Shown here: piece after piece, positions 9,565 to 16,617 of the stretch
How positions within the stretch are numbered: position 1 is the stretch's first letter
How the letters are laid out: every line of letters begins with the position of its first letter
Origin: Limnochordaceae bacterium
GTDB lineage: Bacteria; Bacillota; Limnochordia; Limnochordales; Geochordaceae
Direction: 5' to 3'
DNA length: 64,000 bases
Assembly: GCA_014896295.1 (NCBI GenBank)
Contig: JADBKR010000006.1
Location: 186,001-250,000, forward strand
The notes under the pieces: generated by a model
The model's database searches: none
What the model saw: the letters and a program-made list of their open reading frames with translations, nothing else
What the model was told of the DNA's origin: nothing
Made by a program: the position numbers and the translations under genes

Positions 9565-10614
9565 TCAGAGGTCGACGCGCTCTTTTGCGCGCAGGTACTG
9601 CCGCGGCCATGGAGCGGCGTCGCCGAGGGTGCGGGCGGCATGGAGCGGCCAGTGCGGCTCCCGCAGCAGCGCCCTGCCCAGGGCCACCAGGTCGGCGTCC
9701 CCCTGCCGCAGGATGGCCTCGGCGTGCTCGGGCCTGGTGATGAGCCCCACGGCGATGGTCGGGATCTTGGCCTCGTGGCGCAGACGACGGGCTGCCGGGA
9801 CGTTGAAGCCCGGGTATTCGGGCACCGTGGCGCCTGCCATGCCCCCGGACGAGCAGTCGATGGCGTCGACGCCGGCCTCCTGGAGCGCCCTCGCCACCAC
9901 CACGGCTTGCTCCACGTCGAAGCCGCCGGGGATCCCGTCGGTCGTCGAGAGCCGCACCAGCATGGGACGGCCCTGGGGCCACGCCTCCCTGACGGCCCGT
10001 GCCACTCGGAGCGGGAAGCGCATGCGCCCTTCCAGGCTTCCCCCGTGCTCGTCGGCGCGGCGGTTGGAGAGGGGCGACAGGAACTCGTGGAGCAAGTACC
10101 CGTGGGCAGCGTGGAGCTCCAGCACGTCGAACCCCACCTCGGCCGCCCAGCGGGCCGCCTGCACGAAGGCCTGCTCGACCCGGTCCATCTCGTCGGCGGA
10201 GAGCTCGTGGGGCACTATCCAGCCCTCGGCGAAGGGAACGGCGCTGGGGGCGACCGGATGCTGCGGCCCCCGCCCTTTGGAGGCGGAGAACGCCTTGCGC
10301 CCGGCGTGGGCAATCTGGATCCCCGCGGCCGCGCCCTGGCTGTGGATGAACTCCACCAGCCGCCGCAACCCCGGAAGCTGGCGGGGGTCGTACAACCCCA
10401 GATCCTGGGTGCTGATGCGGCCGCGAGGCTCGACGGCCGTGGCCTCGACCATGACGAGCCCCACGCCGCCGGCGGCCCGGCTGCCGTAGTGGACGAGGTG
10501 CCAGTCGGTGACCTGCCCGTCCTCGCCCGCCGAGTACTGGCACATAGGAGACATCACGATACGGTTACGCAGCGTGACACGGCGCAAAGAGTACGGGGAA
10601 AGCAACGTCGACAC
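9565..10614 (-). CDS. namA: NADPH dehydrogenase NamA/YqjM (old yellow enzyme family)
   Basis: A 349-residue FMN-dependent ene-reductase that reduces activated C=C bonds with NADPH. Visible are LRNRIVMSPMCQYSA (with the Cys that tunes FMN), HYGSRAAGGVGLVMVEATAV, IQIAHAGRK (substrate-binding His), ELHAAHGYLLHEFLSPLSN and LGRALLREPHW. The Thr/Cys active-site pattern is that of the thermophilic-like YqjM class. The GTG at 10614 is chosen because GGGAGG lies 10 bases upstream and it gives the usual short N-terminus before LLSPY. An ATG at 10638 that overlaps the CPBP stop (ATGA) is the alternative. It forms a minus-strand pair with the CPBP gene. Confidence 0.92.
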   Translation of the reverse strand: MSTLLSPYSLRRVTLRNRIVMSPMCQYSAGEDGQVTDWHLVHYGSRAAGGVGLVMVEATAVEPRGRISTQDLGLYDPRQLPGLRRLVEFIHSQGAAAGIQIAHAGRKAFSASKGRGPQHPVAPSAVPFAEGWIVPHELSADEMDRVEQAFVQAARWAAEVGFDVLELHAAHGYLLHEFLSPLSNRRADEHGGSLEGRMRFPLRVARAVREAWPQGRPMLVRLSTTDGIPGGFDVEQAVVVARALQEAGVDAIDCSSGGMAGATVPEYPGFNVPAARRLRHEAKIPTIAVGLITRPEHAEAILRQGDADLVALGRALLREPHWPLHAARTLGDAAPWPRQYLRAKERVDL

Positions 10615-10634
10615 CGCTTGGAGACCTCCCGCGA

Positions 10635-11273
10635 TCATGAAGCTATCCCGATCCCGAGCGCCAGGGCAAGCCAGGCCAGGACGGCGAGGATGCTCGCCTC
10701 GGCCCCGTAGACCCCGCCGCTCCACCACCAGGGGCCTGCGGGGCGCACCCTCCAGTGCGGCGGCAGCAGCCCGACCAGGAGCGGCTCGAGCCGGGACGCC
10801 GCGTACAGCGGAAAGCCCAGCACCGGCCATTGCACCAGGTTCCAGGCGAGGTGGGCGCCGACGGCCATGCTGAGCCCGCCTGTGCGCAGCACCATGGCGG
10901 AGAAGGCCCATCCCGAGACGCACGCCGTTACGAAGCCGGTCGCCTGCTGCAGCGGCACGGTCGCCTGCGAGGCGCCGAGGCGGGCGTTGGGGAGGTGGGC
11001 GAGGCCGAAGAGGAGGCTGGAGACGGCGATGGCCGCGGCGCTCCCCACGTATCTCCGCAAGAAGCTCAGGAGCAGGCCACGAAACAGCCATTCCTCGGCG
11101 AGCGCGGCGGCCGCCACCAGCAGGACGGCTCCGAGCGCCCGGGAGGCGGGCGGCGCGGCAGATGGCCCCGTAGCCCGCTCCACCCGGATCCACCCAAAGC
11201 CGGCCTGTACGGCCGCCACGGCCGCCATGGCGGCTGCCCCGAGTGCGAAGCCCGCGAGCAAAGAACGCGCCAT
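10635..11273 (-). CDS. CPBP family intramembrane metalloprotease (CAAX protease-like)
   Basis: A 212-residue multi-pass membrane protein. The glutamate-type intramembrane protease motifs are present: AEEWLFRG (EExxxR), FGLAHLPN and HLAWN, the last giving the second metal-binding His. Members cleave prenylated or other membrane peptides, or act in bacteriocin self-immunity; the substrate is unknown here. The stop TGA overlaps an in-frame ATG of the NamA gene, and both are probably co-transcribed. About 50 bases separate it from the small zinc-finger protein upstream. Confidence 0.85.
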   Translation of the reverse strand: MARSLLAGFALGAAAMAAVAAVQAGFGWIRVERATGPSAAPPASRALGAVLLVAAAALAEEWLFRGLLLSFLRRYVGSAAAIAVSSLLFGLAHLPNARLGASQATVPLQQATGFVTACVSGWAFSAMVLRTGGLSMAVGAHLAWNLVQWPVLGFPLYAASRLEPLLVGLLPPHWRVRPAGPWWWSGGVYGAEASILAVLAWLALALGIGIAS

Positions 11274-11325
11274 CAGGCTTGCCCCGGGAAGGCGGCCGGC
11301 CGGCAGCGCGGGCGGTGAGCCCCGC

Positions 11326-11619
11326 TCAGCGCAGGGCGGTCAAGAGGATGGCCGTCGCCAGGCCCAGGATGGCGACCGCGGCGAAGATCCGGCGTACCCA
11401 CCGTTCCCGGGCCGCCGAACGGATCTCCGGGTGGTCGCCGTGGGTGACGACTGGCAGGCTGTCCAGGAACTCCCTGGCCGACAGCTGGACGGTGGGAGGC
11501 GCGGTCCCGAGGTTTTCGCGGGGGACGAAGTCCGGGCAGTGGCGCGCGTTGGGGCGCTCGGGCCGGCGACAGGCGTCGCCGTAGTCGTATCGGCAGTGGT
11601 CGCACAGGTATCCTGCCAT
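11326..11619 (-). CDS. Small Cys-rich, C-terminally membrane-anchored hypothetical protein
   Basis: A 97-residue protein of unknown function. The first 30 residues carry four cysteines (C6, C9, C17, C28 in CDHCRYDYGDAC and HCPDF), enough for a single zinc or Fe-S site. The middle is charged and hydrophilic. A single hydrophobic helix (about 79-96, FAAVAILGLATAILLTAL) ends the protein, so it is probably tail-anchored with the Cys module in the cytoplasm. The ATG has only a weak ribosome site. It lies upstream of the CPBP and NamA genes on the same strand. Confidence 0.6.
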   Translation of the reverse strand: MAGYLCDHCRYDYGDACRRPERPNARHCPDFVPRENLGTAPPTVQLSAREFLDSLPVVTHGDHPEIRSAARERWVRRIFAAVAILGLATAILLTALR

Positions 11620-11796
11620 CCCTGGTCACGCTCCACCGGGGCTGTCGGGAGAGGGTGGCCGGCACCCCTGGGTTTTCCGGGAGAACGCTCTTATTGTTGC
11701 CCATCGCTGCCAGTTTCACCACTGCTGCCAGGGAGTTCGACGCCGGGTGGCGAAACGCCCTTCGAGGCTCAACGCCCGGCGTGGAGGAGGTCTCGG

Positions 11797-12285
11797 ATGC
11801 GAGCGAAGGGATTCACCGGTGGGCGGAGCGCATTCGTCATGGCAGCGGCGGTGGCGATCGCCGTGGCGGCAGGGCTGGCCTTGCCCGCTTGCGCGGCGAG
11901 CCAGGGGATGGCGTTGATGACGATCCGCGCCCGGACGGGTATTCCCGGGGGCATCGAGTTGCGCTGGGCCCCGAGCGGGGGCAGCGAGTGGTGGGGCGCC
12001 GCCGTCGCCTTCGAGCGCAGTGCGCACGAGCTCGAGGCGCTTTGGGCCGGGCACCTGTGGGCCCTGGGATCGGACAACCTGAGCCAGCTCGGCGTCCAGG
12101 CCGGGTACAACCTGCCCAAGGAGGAGCCGCAGTGGACGAGCGGGCCGTGGGTGGGCTTCTATGCCGGGCAGCAGTGGAGGCTCGTGCCCGTGGCCCTGCA
12201 GTTCGGGGCGTCGTTGCGGGTGCCGGTCGACGCGCCGCAGCACGTCTGGTGGGAGACGTCGGCAGGCATCGGCCTGTCGTGGTAG
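11797..12285 (+). CDS. Secreted beta-rich hypothetical protein with outer-membrane-like C-terminus
   Basis: A 162-residue protein I do not recognise. It has a clear signal peptide (hydrophobic run about residues 14-30 ending in ACAA). The mature part alternates polar and hydrophobic or aromatic residues and is rich in Trp, Gly and Ser (WWGAAVAFE, LGVQAGYN, WVGFYAGQQW, VALQFGASLRV). It ends in SAGIGLSW; an amphipathic last strand with a terminal aromatic is the classic BamA-recognition signature of outer-membrane barrels. The ATG at 11797 has GGAGGAGG (11783-11790) 6 bases upstream. It may be a small barrel or a secreted beta-sandwich. Confidence 0.6.
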   Translation: MRAKGFTGGRSAFVMAAAVAIAVAAGLALPACAASQGMALMTIRARTGIPGGIELRWAPSGGSEWWGAAVAFERSAHELEALWAGHLWALGSDNLSQLGVQAGYNLPKEEPQWTSGPWVGFYAGQQWRLVPVALQFGASLRVPVDAPQHVWWETSAGIGLSW

Positions 12286-12307
12286 CGGGCAAGGTGCACC
12301 ATCGCGC

Positions 12308-12329
12308 GGGTGAAAGCCCGCATTTACCC
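12308..12329. promoter_or_regulatory. Palindromic operator-like site upstream of satD
   Basis: GGGTGAA (12308-12314) and TTTACCC (12323-12329) form an inverted repeat with an 8-base spacer and one mismatch. It lies about 20 bases before the SatD start codon. A closely similar palindrome precedes the next gene, and the two 41-base surroundings align at about two thirds of positions. This is most simply a binding site for the HTH part of SatD (inference). Confidence 0.55.
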
Positions 12330-12348
12330 ACGAGAAGGGTGAAGCGGC

Positions 12349-13083
12349 GTGGCCGGGGGACGAGCCGGGGAGGAGCGGGCGACGGGCGGGAGCGTGTCAC
12401 CCGGATCGGCGGATGAGCCGGGCAAGCCCCGGTGGATCGTCATCACGGCGGACGTCATCGGCTCACGCGCGGTCGAGCCGAAGGGCGCGCTGATGGGGGC
12501 CCTCGCCGAGAGCCTGGAGGCGTTCAATCGCGCCTGGGCCGGGCTCATCGCGGTACCCTTCTCGGGCGCGGCGGGCGACGAGGTGCAGGGCGTGCTCGTG
12601 CCCGGCGTCGAGGCGTTCGCCATGGTGCGCCGGCTCCGCTGGGCGGCCCGCCAGGCGGCGGTGCGCCCGGCGCTCAGGCTGCGCGTGGGCATCGGATGGG
12701 GTACCATCGACACGCCGATGCAGGCGGCCAGCTCGTGGGAGATGGATGGGCCGGCCTTCCACCGGGCCAGGCAAGCCCTGGCCCGGGCGGGGGAGGTGCG
12801 GGGCGAGACGACGCGCTTTTCGGGCCCGGATCCGGAGCACGAGGCGTGGGTCAACGTGACGCTCTCCCTGGTGGACGCCATCGTGCAGCGCTGGACGCAG
12901 GCGCAGTGGGAGGCCGTCGACGCCTACGAGCGCCGGGGCACCTACGCCGCGGCCGCCTCGGAGGTCGGGGTGGCCCTGCAAAACGTCCAGAAGCGCTGCG
13001 CCGCCGCCCGCTGGCCCGTGATCCGGGAGGCGGAGCGGGTGCTGGGGCGTTCCCTGGAGAGGGCTGCACCTGTAGAGCGGTGA
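12349..13083 (+). CDS. SatD family protein (putative HTH regulator)
   Basis: A 244-residue SatD-family protein. The family core begins at about residue 28 (WIVITADVIGSRAV), a conserved ITADhxGSR motif, and includes FSGAAGDEVQG and LRVGIGWG. The C-terminal 60 residues (WEAVDAYERRGTYAAAASEVG, with ALQNVQKR) look like a helix-turn-helix. The first 27 residues are low-complexity. The GTG at 12349 has GAAGGG 9 bases upstream. SatD proteins commonly sit next to a DUF3307 membrane protein, as here. Biochemical function is unsettled; a regulatory role is inferred from the HTH and from the repeated palindromes. Confidence 0.75.
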   Translation: MAGGRAGEERATGGSVSPGSADEPGKPRWIVITADVIGSRAVEPKGALMGALAESLEAFNRAWAGLIAVPFSGAAGDEVQGVLVPGVEAFAMVRRLRWAARQAAVRPALRLRVGIGWGTIDTPMQAASSWEMDGPAFHRARQALARAGEVRGETTRFSGPDPEHEAWVNVTLSLVDAIVQRWTQAQWEAVDAYERRGTYAAAASEVGVALQNVQKRCAAARWPVIREAERVLGRSLERAAPVER

Positions 13084-13100
13084 AACGCCGTACTTCACCG
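13078..13100. promoter_or_regulatory. Palindromic operator-like site between satD and the DUF3307 gene
   Basis: CGGTGAA (13078-13084) and TTCACCG (13094-13100) are perfect 7-base arms around a 9-base spacer. The site overlaps the satD stop codon and is followed directly by the ribosome site of the next gene. It matches the palindrome at 12308-12329 in sequence and in position relative to the start. Confidence 0.6.
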
Positions 13101-13108
13101 GTAGGAGG

Positions 13109-13969
13109 GTGACGCCGCTGTCGCTGGAGGGCCTGTGGGGCTCGACGGTGCCGCCCGGCGCGGTGGGATCCACGCTGGTCTGGATCTTCCTTGCCGCCCA
13201 CGTGCTGGCGGATTTCCTGTTCCAGACGGACGGCGTCTTTCAGGGCCGGCTCGACGGCCAGGCTCGCGCCTACCTCGTCCACGGCCTGACGCACCTCGTG
13301 CTCTCGTGGGCGCTCTCGGTGGCGGCGTGGTCGCCGGCGGTCCTGCTGGCGGGCGTGGTCGTCGCCGCGGTGCACGTGGCGGTCGACGTGGCCAAGGACG
13401 GGCTGCTGCGGGTGAGGGCTCGCCTCGACCGCGGAGCGCCGGCGGGCGGCGCCGCCGGGGCCTGGGCGTTCGTGGCCGACCAGCTGGTGCACGTGTGGGT
13501 GATCGTGTTCGTCGTGGCGCTGATTCCTCCCGGTTTCTTGCGGCCCTGGACCGGGGCGGATCTGCTCCTTCGCTTCGTGGCAGGAGCCTCGGCAGCCCAG
13601 GTGCTGGCCCACGAGGAAGCCTGGCGGCTGGCGGCCGTTTATCTGGCCGTGGTGCTGGGAGGGGCGGTGCTGGTGCGGCTCGTGCTCCAGGCGGCTCGGA
13701 CGGTGCCGGCCGGCACGGGGTTCACCGCCACGGGGGAGCGGCAGGTACCGCGCACGGGCACCTACGTGGGGATGGTGGAGCGGGCGCTCATCCTCTCGTT
13801 CCTGCTCCTCGGGTCGCACGCGGCCGTCGGCTTCGTCATCGCCGCCAAGTCCATCGCGCGCTTTCGGGAGCTCGAGGACAGGGCATTCGCCGAGTACTAC
13901 CTGGTGGGCACGCTGCTCAGCGTGCTGGTGGCCCTGGGTGGCTACCTCGTTCTCCGGCCCGCCGGTTGA
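13109..13969 (+). CDS. DUF3307 domain-containing membrane protein
   Basis: A protein of about 286 residues with seven or eight transmembrane helices. The N-terminal AAHVLADFLFQTD and HGLTHLVLS match the DUF3307 domain, which carries conserved His/Asp in the membrane. A later segment DQLVHVWVI repeats the His theme. Function is unknown; the pairing with SatD is recurrent. The start is doubtful: the GTG at 13109 touches its own ribosome site (AGGAGG, 13103-13108), whereas a CTG at 13118 is 9 bases from it and aligns exactly with the satD start in the repeated leader. The 3' end overlaps the cyclase gene by 32 bases. Confidence 0.72.
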   Translation: MTPLSLEGLWGSTVPPGAVGSTLVWIFLAAHVLADFLFQTDGVFQGRLDGQARAYLVHGLTHLVLSWALSVAAWSPAVLLAGVVVAAVHVAVDVAKDGLLRVRARLDRGAPAGGAAGAWAFVADQLVHVWVIVFVVALIPPGFLRPWTGADLLLRFVAGASAAQVLAHEEAWRLAAVYLAVVLGGAVLVRLVLQAARTVPAGTGFTATGERQVPRTGTYVGMVERALILSFLLLGSHAAVGFVIAAKSIARFRELEDRAFAEYYLVGTLLSVLVALGGYLVLRPAG

Positions 13970-15842
13970 CGGCCGCGGGCGCCTCGCGCGCACGGCGGCG
14001 CTCGCCGCTGCCCTGGCCGTGCTTGCGGCAGGCGGCCAGCTCCTGGGCCTGTGGGAGCCCCTCGAGCTCGTGGCCTACGACCGGGTGGTGGGTGTGCGCT
14101 TCGCCGCCGGGCCTCCCAGCCGAGCGGCCTCCCGTATCGCGGTGATCGCCGTCGACGAGCGTTCCCTGGAGCGGCTGGGAGCCTGGCCCTGGCCCGCCTC
14201 GGTGCACGCCCGGCTTTGGCAGGCGCTGGCCCGAAGCCGCCCGGCCGCTGTCGGCTTCGACGTGATGCTGAAGGAGCGTCCCCGGGATCCCGCGGACGTG
14301 CGGGCCCTGATCGATGCGGCCCGCAGGCTCGACGGGCTGGTGATGCCGGGCGGGGCGGAGGCGCCCTTCCCCGAGCTGGCCGGGGCGGTACGGCACCTGG
14401 CGTCGATCCGGTACCCCGTCGACCCCGACGGGAGGGTGCGCCGGCTCGTCTCCGAGCCCGGGGAGCCTCCTCCGATGGCGGCCGTGCTCGCGGCCCTGGC
14501 CAACGAGGCGAGCGGTGCTACGACTTCGGCCGGGCCACCGTCCCCTCGGGCCGCACCGGCTCCGGCGGCGGGAGGGAGCCGGGTCTGGTGGATCGACTGG
14601 AGGCGCCCTCCTGTCGTGCGATGGCCGTTGTCGGTGACCGCGCTTTTCCCGACCTACTCCCTGGCCGACGTGCTGGACGGCACCGTGGATCCGTCCTGGA
14701 TCGAGGGCCGGGTGGTACTGGTGGGGGTGACCGCACCGGGGGTCGCGGGCGCCGACCGTCACCTCACCTCCCTGGCGCGCCTGGGGCCCGTGCCGGGCGT
14801 GCTCGTGCACGCCGGTGCCGTTCGGGCGTTGCTCGATCCGGGGGCAGTGCGGCGGGCCGGGGGGTGGAGTGCGACCATCTCCGCCGTCCTGGTCGGCCTG
14901 GCCTGGGCGGCGGCCGGATCCGCGAGCGGGCGCCGGGCCGGGCCGGCCCGAGCAGGCGGGCGACTGCTGGTGCCCCTCGCTTTGCTCGGGCTCTATGAGA
15001 TGGCCGCCGTGACCCTCTTCGTCTGGGCCGGCTGGTGGCTCCCCATGGCCGCGCCGGCCATGGGGCTGCTCGGCACGCAGATCGCCGCAGGAGCCCAGGC
15101 GGTGGTGGAAGAGCGCCGCCGGCGCCGGCACGTCGAGATGGCGTTCGGCCGGTACGTCGCCCGGGAGGTACTCGAGGAACTGATCCGCTCCCCCGACCTT
15201 CCAGCCGTGGGCGGCGCTCGCCGCAAGGTGGCCGTGCTCATGGCCGATCTCTGCTCGTTCACCCCGTTTGCCGAGCGCCACGCCCCCGAGCAGGTGGTCG
15301 AGGCGCTCAACGCTTACCTGGAGGCGATGGCCCGGCCGGTGCTCGAAGCCGGCGGTATGCTCGACAAGTACCTGGGCGACGGCATCCTGGCCGTCTTCGG
15401 CGCGCCGGTGGGGAGCCCCGGTGCCGCCAGGCGGGCGCTCCTGGCATCCATGGCCATCGTGGAGCGGGTGCAGGCGCTCAACCGGGCGCGCGCTTCGAGC
15501 GGGCGCTGCGCGCTCGACGTGCGGGTGGCGATCCACGCGGGAGAGGTCATCGTCGGCAACGTGGGCATTCCCGAGCGGCTCGACTACACGGCCATCGGGG
15601 ATGCGGTCAACCTGGCGAGCCGCCTGCAGGATCTGGCGGGGCCGGGGGAGGTCGTGGCGTCCGTCCCCGCCATGGAAGCGGCGAGGACGGAGACGGGCGT
15701 GCCGCCACCCGCGCCTCGTGGATGGCAACGGTTTGGCCCCGAGACGGTGACGCTTCGCGGGCGTCGCGAGCCGGTGGCGGTGGTACGGTGGCGCAAGACC
15801 GGACTCGCCACCGGAGATGGTCCGGAGCCCCTCGCTGTGTGA
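13938..15842 (+). CDS. CHASE2-domain class III adenylate/guanylate cyclase
   Basis: A 634-residue membrane cyclase. Residues about 15-35 form a first helix, about 40-290 an extracytoplasmic CHASE2 sensor (AYDRVVGVR, VIAVDERSLERLG, ALARSRPAAVGFDVML), then helices near 310-380 and a class III cyclase domain (about 425-600). Catalytic features are MADLCSF (metal Asp), KYLGDGILAVFG (second metal Asp and purine-site Lys), DVRVAIHAGEVIVGNVG and DYTAIGDAVNLASRL. The substrate-specifying Lys and Asp/Thr pattern fits cAMP. The GTG start overlaps the DUF3307 end and has no strong ribosome site, suggesting coupling. A CRP-type palindrome overlaps its stop codon. Confidence 0.9.
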   Translation: MATSFSGPPVDGRGRLARTAALAAALAVLAAGGQLLGLWEPLELVAYDRVVGVRFAAGPPSRAASRIAVIAVDERSLERLGAWPWPASVHARLWQALARSRPAAVGFDVMLKERPRDPADVRALIDAARRLDGLVMPGGAEAPFPELAGAVRHLASIRYPVDPDGRVRRLVSEPGEPPPMAAVLAALANEASGATTSAGPPSPRAAPAPAAGGSRVWWIDWRRPPVVRWPLSVTALFPTYSLADVLDGTVDPSWIEGRVVLVGVTAPGVAGADRHLTSLARLGPVPGVLVHAGAVRALLDPGAVRRAGGWSATISAVLVGLAWAAAGSASGRRAGPARAGGRLLVPLALLGLYEMAAVTLFVWAGWWLPMAAPAMGLLGTQIAAGAQAVVEERRRRRHVEMAFGRYVAREVLEELIRSPDLPAVGGARRKVAVLMADLCSFTPFAERHAPEQVVEALNAYLEAMARPVLEAGGMLDKYLGDGILAVFGAPVGSPGAARRALLASMAIVERVQALNRARASSGRCALDVRVAIHAGEVIVGNVGIPERLDYTAIGDAVNLASRLQDLAGPGEVVASVPAMEAARTETGVPPPAPRGWQRFGPETVTLRGRREPVAVVRWRKTGLATGDGPEPLAV

Positions 15843-15853
15843 CGGGTGTCACA
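15838..15853. promoter_or_regulatory. CRP/FNR-family consensus palindrome
   Basis: TGTGA-CGGGTG-TCACA is an exact match to the CRP consensus TGTGA-N6-TCACA. It overlaps the stop codon of the adenylate cyclase and lies about 85 bases upstream of the next gene start. The neighbourhood suggests cAMP-CRP-like control of the secreted/FecR pair (inference; no crp gene is in the window). Confidence 0.5.
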
Positions 15854-15938
15854 GAGGGCACCCTGGCAAGGTTGCACAATGGAGCCAGGGACAGGCGATC
15901 GCACCCGTCCCGAGTAGGCTCCCGAGGGGGAAGGCCGG

Positions 15939-16553
15939 ATGGATGGGAAGCGAAAGAGCGAGAAGCGGTGGTGGCCGGCCGCAGTGGCCGCGCCGATCCT
16001 GGTGCTGTCGGCGGTGCTCGTGATGGGCGGCCCGGCGCTGGCGGAAGGGGTCATCGAGTGGCAGCCCGGGGTGGGGTTTTACTGGGCGGAGTCGACGGAT
16101 GACGGCGTGCAGCTGCGGATCGTGGCGCAGGACCAGGAGAGGCTGCGCACGATGGTGCAAGTGCTCGAGCAGATGAGCCTGGAAGAGCAGAGCCGGCTTG
16201 CGCTGCACATCCGCATGCAGCTCCACGTGTCGGCGGGCCAGGGCCCGGCGGTCGTCGACATGGAGAAGGCCATCGAGGTCATGCCGGCCCAGCAGGCCGA
16301 ACGCCTGCGCGAGCAGCTGCGCCTTCGGGAGCAGCTCCGAGAGCAGGAGCAGCTGCGGGAGCAGGTGAGGCAACATGAAGAGCAGCACCTCGGCCCGGCG
16401 AGCGGCTCCGGCAACGGGCAGCAAGGACCCTCGTCCGACGACGACGAGGACGACGGAGGCGGCCAGAGCGGAGCGAGCAGCGGCAAGGGCGGCAACAGCG
16501 GGGGTAGCGGCGGTCAGGGTGGCAAGGGCGGCAAGGGTGGCAAGGGCAAGTAA
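15939..16553 (+). CDS. Secreted hypothetical protein with Gln/Glu coiled coil and Gly/Lys-rich tail
   Basis: A 204-residue exported protein I do not recognise. A signal peptide (hydrophobic run about 14-35, ending GPALA) is followed by a short globular part (EWQPGVGFYWAES, LRIVAQDQERLRTMVQVLEQM). Residues about 120-147 are a charged, Gln/Glu/Arg-rich helix (repeated LREQ), then an acidic Asp/Ser run and a GGKGGKGG tail. A similar acidic/Gly/Lys tail ends the FecR-domain protein that follows 64 bases downstream, so the two products may interact or share a surface location. The ATG has AAGG just upstream. Confidence 0.6.
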   Translation: MDGKRKSEKRWWPAAVAAPILVLSAVLVMGGPALAEGVIEWQPGVGFYWAESTDDGVQLRIVAQDQERLRTMVQVLEQMSLEEQSRLALHIRMQLHVSAGQGPAVVDMEKAIEVMPAQQAERLREQLRLREQLREQEQLREQVRQHEEQHLGPASGSGNGQQGPSSDDDEDDGGGQSGASSGKGGNSGGSGGQGGKGGKGGKGK

Positions 16554-16617
16554 GCCGCTTTGCCCGGAGCGGGCCGCCGTCACGGCCCCGGTACGGCGAG
16601 CGGGATGGGTCGCGGCC

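Noticed and set aside
16375-16617. N-terminal extension of the FecR protein from an ATG at 16375
   Set aside because: It lies inside the upstream gene in another frame and encodes Ala/Arg/Thr repeats expected from the shadow of Gly/Ser-rich coding sequence.
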